Below are positions 59,926 to 64,000 of a stretch of 64,000 nt of DNA, piece by piece. The translations under genes and the position numbers were made by a program. The stretch is from Shewanella cutis. GTDB lineage: Bacteria; Pseudomonadota; Gammaproteobacteria; Enterobacterales; Shewanellaceae. The notes under the pieces were generated by a model that was given only the letters and a program-made list of their open reading frames with translations, was not told the DNA's origin and searched no databases. The DNA lies in assembly GCF_022410515.1 (NCBI RefSeq), contig NZ_JACSDI010000001.1, positions 806,001-870,000 of the forward strand. Direction: 5' to 3'. How positions within the stretch are numbered: position 1 is the stretch's first letter; every line of letters starts with the position of its first letter.

Positions 59926-61701
59926 ATGGCGCACACTTTTTTATTGAGTGCCACCATGAACCATCCATCATCAAAATACTTATTTTTTACATTCAATAAG
60001 TTGATCGCTTTTTGCTGTCTTGTTTACCTGTTTTTTTCATCAACGCTCAGTGCGTTACCCATTTTACAGCCGCCAAAACAAGTGCCAACACAGCCTGCAT
60101 TTGACCTGATGCTTGTTGGTGGAGGAATAAAAACTTGTAGCTCAATGTCACCTGAAAATTGCAAAACCAACAGCACATTTTCGCCAGCCGCTAAACGTGA
60201 AATTCGCTATGATTTCAGTCCATTATGGCTAGAGCGGGCTTTGGCTCACCCAAGCCTTGAGATGCTCACTCAAGCACAGCAGGTCAGCCTACGTAATGCC
60301 AGCTTAGCCGCGGCAAAGCATGCTTCGCTTCTTTCCTTAACCGAATTAAAACAAAATGTTGGAAAATTCGACCCAGCGTTATTCAACACCTTGGATGATA
60401 AAACGTATTTTGCCCTACTCGATTTACTCGAAGCACAGCAGCAAGCGGATGGTTTAATAAAACAAGAGCAAGTCATACTTGATGCCAGCCGTAGTTCACA
60501 TGCCATTGAACTCTACCGATTGTTTGTTCAGCAAGCCTTAAAAAAGCGTCAACAACGACAACCGACGGCACAGCGTCCACTGATTGCTATCGTTACTGCA
60601 TCGGCCAGAGATCCCTTTGAGAGTGCACATTTTTATTTAAGTGTGTTTGAGCAATCGGGCGCAGAGGTAATTTGGCTACCCATTGATGCCGCTCTGCAAA
60701 AGGGAATTGCCACTGGTGAATGTAAAATGCTGCCATTGTTCCGTCAGCAACTGCAAGGAAACATTGATAAAAAAAGGCTTTATCCCTCTGAAACTCAACG
60801 TCAACATGATTACTGCGATAATCCAAACACCCTCTACACCTTACTTGAGCAAATGGATGGATTATTCCTCAATGGAGGCGATCAAAGTTTAACGCTAAAG
60901 GCCTGGCTAACGCCTGAGGGTCAACCCAGTGACGCCTTAACACTGGTTAAACAGCGCTTTGCTCAGCAACAAATCATTATCGGCGGCACCAGTGCTGGCA
61001 CCGCGGTAATGACCCAACATAATATGATCACTGGCGGCACCAGCGAAGGAGCGCTCACCTTCGGCACGTATGCCGCAAAGGCGCCGAGTGAACGCTGTGA
61101 ACTCAATAATTGTGATGGTGAAATTCCTGCTACAGCAGTGACTTATCGCCCAGAGGGTGGCTTAGGCTTTTTCCCGTTTGGCATTCTCGATACTCACTTT
61201 ACTGAACGCGATCGCCATTTACGCTTGCTGACGTTGGCCGCAAATACTGGTGAGAGCATGGCATTTGGCGTTGATGAAAATACCGCTCTACTGGTTGATA
61301 TTGAGGCACAAAAACTATCGGTTGCAGGCCAACAGGGTGTGTGGGTCATTGAACAAGTTCAGCAGAAAACCGAGCGCAGTCTTCGCAATCAAATTAAGGC
61401 TGTATCCCATTACCTGACAGCGGGTTCCAGTCTCAGAATAGCTAAAAATGGCAAAAAAATGGCGGAATTAACCATAGCGAAAACCGCAATTGCGCCCCCC
61501 TCAAACTCATCCAAAGTAACGACGCCAACGGAAGAACATTTTGCACAGTGGGTCAACAGCGCCTGCTTACATGGTGAAAAAAGCCAAGTGTTGCTCAATC
61601 AGGCCAAATTAACGATTAAGCCAATACTGAATAATAGCTGCCACCTCGCCCAAGGCGCTAAGGGATATGAATCCATCACTTTGTTGCTCGAAATCCGGTA
61701 A
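59926..61701 (+). CDS. Secreted cyanophycinase (S51 serine peptidase)
   Basis: 591 aa; ATG 59956 is an alternative start. A signal peptide (KLIAFCCLVYLFFSSTLSALP) shows export. The core matches cyanophycinase: LMLVGGGIKTC, IAIVTASARDPFESAHFYLSVFEQSGAEVIWL, GLFLNGGDQSL, the nucleophile elbow IGGTSAGTAVM (Ser), ILDTHFTERDRHLRLLTL with the catalytic His, and GVDENTALLV. Compared with cytoplasmic CphB (about 270 aa) it has an N-terminal helical insert (about 75-190) and a C-terminal extension, as in exported CphE-type enzymes. It would cut cyanophycin into beta-Asp-Arg dipeptides. Six or more Cys fit an oxidising location. Confidence 0.87.
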   Translation: MAHTFLLSATMNHPSSKYLFFTFNKLIAFCCLVYLFFSSTLSALPILQPPKQVPTQPAFDLMLVGGGIKTCSSMSPENCKTNSTFSPAAKREIRYDFSPLWLERALAHPSLEMLTQAQQVSLRNASLAAAKHASLLSLTELKQNVGKFDPALFNTLDDKTYFALLDLLEAQQQADGLIKQEQVILDASRSSHAIELYRLFVQQALKKRQQRQPTAQRPLIAIVTASARDPFESAHFYLSVFEQSGAEVIWLPIDAALQKGIATGECKMLPLFRQQLQGNIDKKRLYPSETQRQHDYCDNPNTLYTLLEQMDGLFLNGGDQSLTLKAWLTPEGQPSDALTLVKQRFAQQQIIIGGTSAGTAVMTQHNMITGGTSEGALTFGTYAAKAPSERCELNNCDGEIPATAVTYRPEGGLGFFPFGILDTHFTERDRHLRLLTLAANTGESMAFGVDENTALLVDIEAQKLSVAGQQGVWVIEQVQQKTERSLRNQIKAVSHYLTAGSSLRIAKNGKKMAELTIAKTAIAPPSNSSKVTTPTEEHFAQWVNSACLHGEKSQVLLNQAKLTIKPILNNSCHLAQGAKGYESITLLLEIR

Positions 61702-61708
61702 TACCGGT

Positions 61709-61726
61709 ACGCAGCCTAGGCTGCGT
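61709..61726 (+). terminator. Palindromic hairpin after cyanophycinase gene
   Basis: ACGCAGCCTAGGCTGCGT, a perfect 18-bp palindrome 8 bp past the stop, followed by TGTGGCTTTT; a weak terminator. CCGGTAATACCGG just before it contains the stop codon. Confidence 0.5.
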
Positions 61727-61949
61727 TGTGGCTTTTAAGTTGGTTAAACAACCTTTTATCTGGCTAAACCATTTACAATCAATTAACAGATGCGTGTTTT
61801 AAACAGCAATAATTGCCTGTGCTGCAAAAAAAGCCACAAATAGCGCACGACACAGGCAACAAAGATCACATTTCGTGATAACCTTACGTGACCTATAGCA
61901 CGTCTCAAGCACGTACCGAACCACTTAAACAATAACTCAAAGGTTACCC

Positions 61950-63638
61950 ATGGACGATAATAAACGCCCCCTCTATCTTCCGTTTGCAGGACCTGCCATT
62001 CTTGAAGCGCCATTGATTAACAAGGGCAGTGCATTTTCGGAAGAAGAGCGAATTTTCTTTAACCTCGAAGGCTTAGTACCCTACGCAATTGAAACAATTG
62101 AAGAACAGGCTTCGCGCGCCTACGATCAATTCAGAAGTTTCAATAACGATCTCGATAAACACATTTATCTGCGCAACATTCAAGACACCAACGAGACGCT
62201 GTTTTATCGTTTAGTGCAAAATCACATCAGCGAAATGATGCCAATTATCTACACTCCAACGGTGGGTTTGGCCTGTGAGCGCTTCTCGAAAAACTATCGC
62301 CGTAACCGAGGCCTGTTCATCTCCTACCCAAATAAGGACAGAATCGACGACATCCTCAATAACTCGACTCGCCAAAAAGTAAAAATCATCGTTGTGACCG
62401 ACGGAGAGCGCATCTTAGGCTTAGGCGACCAAGGTATTGGCGGCATGGGGATCCCGATTGGTAAACTGTCACTCTACACTAGCTGTGGTGGGATCAGCCC
62501 CGCGTACACACTGCCAATTACCTTAGACGTAGGTACCGATAATCCACAATTGCTGGAAGATCCTATGTACATGGGTTGGCGCCATCCGCGTATTGGCGGC
62601 GAAGAATATGCCGAATTTATCGAAGCCTTTATGCAAGCAGTGCATGTACGTTGGCCAGATACACTGATCCAATTCGAAGACTTTGCCCAAAAGAATGCGA
62701 TGCCAATTCTTGAGCGTTATAAGGATCGCTACTGCTGCTTTAACGATGATATTCAAGGTACTGCCGCTGTGACTGTGGGCTCGTTACTCGCCGCCTGTAA
62801 AGCCGCGGGTACTGAGCTTAACAAACAGCGTGTCGCCTTCTTAGGTGCCGGTAGCGCTGGCTGCGGTATTGCCGAAGCTATCGTTGCGCAAATGGTGTCT
62901 GAAGGGATCAGCGATGAGCAAGCCCGCAGCCAAGTTTGTATGGTTGACCGTTGGGGCCTGCTGCTCGACAACATGCCTAACCTGTTGCCATTCCAACAAA
63001 AATTGGCTCAAAAATGTGCTGATATCAGCAACTGGAATAACTTCAGCGATAATATTTCACTGCTCGATGTGGTGAATAACGCTAAACCAACGGTTCTGAT
63101 TGGCGTATCGGGCGCACCGGGTCTATTTACTGAAGAAATTGTGCGTGCAATGCATAGCCACTGCGAACGCCCAATTATCTTCCCACTGTCGAACCCGACC
63201 AGTCGTGTTGAAGCGACGCCGAAAGACATTCTGCACTGGACGTCTGGCCAAGCTTTAGTTGCAACGGGTAGCCCGTTCGAACCTGTAGTTGTCGATGGCG
63301 AGACCTATGAAATCGCGCAATGTAACAACAGCTTTATCTTCCCTGGTATTGGTTTAGGTGTACTCGCCTCGGGTGCTCGCCATGTATCCGATGCGATGTT
63401 AATGGCATCGAGCCGTGCGCTCGCCGAATGCTCGCCTTTGGCGATTAATGGCTCAGGGCCACTCCTACCAAAACTGGAAGATATTCACTCAGTGAGTAAG
63501 CATATTGCCTTCGCCGTCGGTAAAGTGGCGATTGAACAGGGTTTATCCTTACCCGCGAGTGATGAGCTGCTGATGCAATCTATCGAAGATAATTTCTGGA
63601 AACCAGAGTATCGCCGTTATAAGCGTACTTCGTTCTAA
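61950..63638 (+). CDS. maeA: NAD-dependent malic enzyme
   Basis: 562 aa (E. coli MaeA 565). It decarboxylates malate to pyruvate with NAD. Features: [26 protein letters not shown], the catalytic [29 protein letters not shown], metal-binding [32 protein letters not shown], the nucleotide fold [16 protein letters not shown] and [19 protein letters not shown] is 6-10 nt upstream of the ATG. Monocistronic. Confidence 0.95.
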   Translation: MDDNKRPLYLPFAGPAILEAPLINKGSAFSEEERIFFNLEGLVPYAIETIEEQASRAYDQFRSFNNDLDKHIYLRNIQDTNETLFYRLVQNHISEMMPIIYTPTVGLACERFSKNYRRNRGLFISYPNKDRIDDILNNSTRQKVKIIVVTDGERILGLGDQGIGGMGIPIGKLSLYTSCGGISPAYTLPITLDVGTDNPQLLEDPMYMGWRHPRIGGEEYAEFIEAFMQAVHVRWPDTLIQFEDFAQKNAMPILERYKDRYCCFNDDIQGTAAVTVGSLLAACKAAGTELNKQRVAFLGAGSAGCGIAEAIVAQMVSEGISDEQARSQVCMVDRWGLLLDNMPNLLPFQQKLAQKCADISNWNNFSDNISLLDVVNNAKPTVLIGVSGAPGLFTEEIVRAMHSHCERPIIFPLSNPTSRVEATPKDILHWTSGQALVATGSPFEPVVVDGETYEIAQCNNSFIFPGIGLGVLASGARHVSDAMLMASSRALAECSPLAINGSGPLLPKLEDIHSVSKHIAFAVGKVAIEQGLSLPASDELLMQSIEDNFWKPEYRRYKRTSF

Positions 63639-63656
63639 TTTCAGACATTATTCCAA

Positions 63657-63684
63657 TAAAAAGCCCGTCAATCGACGGGCATTT
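63657..63684. terminator. Terminator of maeA
   Basis: GCCCGTC / GACGGGC stem around AAT (AAAAAGCCCGTC on the left side), between two convergent genes. Confidence 0.78.
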
Positions 63685-63710
63685 GCTATCTAGCTCAAGA
63701 CGTTTATGCC

Positions 63711-64000
63711 TTATGGCGCCATCACTTGCTTAAAGCTATTGAGCATTGAACGGTCGGTGCGCGCTTTCTTTAATTTGCGCACGCACTCCTTTAATGACTC
63801 GTCGGCTAAACGAGTAAAAATGCCGTTATATTCCTGTTCATTGATCGCTTCATCGGTATCAGCCTGCTCAGAAATCTCTTGGGCCACTCGGCTTAATTGC
63901 AGCCAAGCGTTGGCGATATAAAAACCGTGGAACTCAGCCTGTGGCATCAAGTTACGAGCGCTGGCAGGCAATGCCTCCCAAGCCGCGGCAAATTTGCCTT
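63711..64000 (-). CDS. Unknown cytoplasmic protein, partial (C-terminal part)
   Basis: The last 96 residues are in the window; the frame is open to the right edge ([17 protein letters not shown]...). It is helical and charged ([30 protein letters not shown] at the end), with no signal or membrane segment. I do not recognise it with certainty; it may be the DUF3069-type protein often annotated in Shewanella, which I cannot verify from this fragment. Confidence 0.6.
   Translation of the reverse strand, partial: GKFAAAWEALPASARNLMPQAEFHGFYIANAWLQLSRVAQEISEQADTDEAINEQEYNGIFTRLADESLKECVRKLKKARTDRSMLNSFKQVMAP

Noticed and set aside
61840..61900. GATCACATTTCGTGATAAC before maeA as a CRP site.
   Set aside because: Only one good half-site; spacing and right half do not fit TGTGA-N6-TCACA.

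Overview
The window is a typical stretch of a Shewanella chromosome (gammaproteobacterium). The evidence is protein-level similarity plus enterobacterial-type gene orders: hemA-prfA-prmC-sirB2-sirB1-kdsA, lolB-ispE-prs, glnK-amtB, yajG next to ampG, and mpl-ubiX-hpt. A periplasmic tetraheme flavocytochrome c, a GlyGly-CTERM secreted protease and a c-di-GMP phosphodiesterase also fit the genus. No rRNA, tRNA or CRISPR array was recognised.

Layout. 0-3.3 kb: RNA-modification genes (rlhA, cut by the left edge; rluA) and asnC. 3.4-7.1 kb: a large exported subtilisin-like protease. 7.2-11.8 kb: ABC exporter yadGH, hpt, ubiX and mpl. 12-18 kb: a membrane fatty-acid/sterol hydroxylase, a DUF2804 protein, a small outer-membrane barrel, then yajG, a periplasmic cyclophilin, a small unknown protein and ampG. 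18-22.3 kb: yajQ, vanZ-like, panE, then glnK-amtB behind candidate NtrC and sigma-54 sites. 22.6-25.1 kb: a CSS-EAL phosphodiesterase and a DMT exporter. 25.3-30.6 kb: an AT-rich module (DUF819 transporter, LysR regulator, porin, flavocytochrome c) that looks like an acquired anaerobic-respiration locus of the ifc type. 30.8-41.1 kb: core genes (kdsA, a second DUF819 gene, sirB1/B2, prmC, prfA, hemA, lolB, ispE, prs). 41-46 kb: a chemoreceptor, an ECF sigma/anti-sigma/DUF4097 operon and rsuA. 46.5-54 kb: M13 peptidase, an exported RelA/SpoT-fold protein, SMI1/KNR4 protein, PH-domain protein, an atypical NRAMP-like transporter and yehS. 54.3-61.7 kb: a cyanophycin-type utilisation locus. 61.9-64 kb: malic enzyme and a partial gene.

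The most interesting system is at 54.3-61.7 kb. A secreted cyanophycinase is divergent from a TonB-dependent receptor, a YfcC-type carrier and an isoaspartyl dipeptidase. Together they could depolymerise cyanophycin outside the cytoplasm, import beta-Asp-Arg dipeptides and split them. The dipeptidase lacks one of the usual metal-ligand histidines.

Three copies of a 264-277 bp, highly foldable, non-coding element with 17-bp terminal inverted repeats lie at 22.4, 48.8 and 54.0 kb. Two are flanked by TA dinucleotides like a Tc1/mariner/IS630-type MITE. At two sites the element end supplies the G of the neighbouring gene's TAG stop codon. One of these insertions went precisely into a TAA stop and preserved termination.
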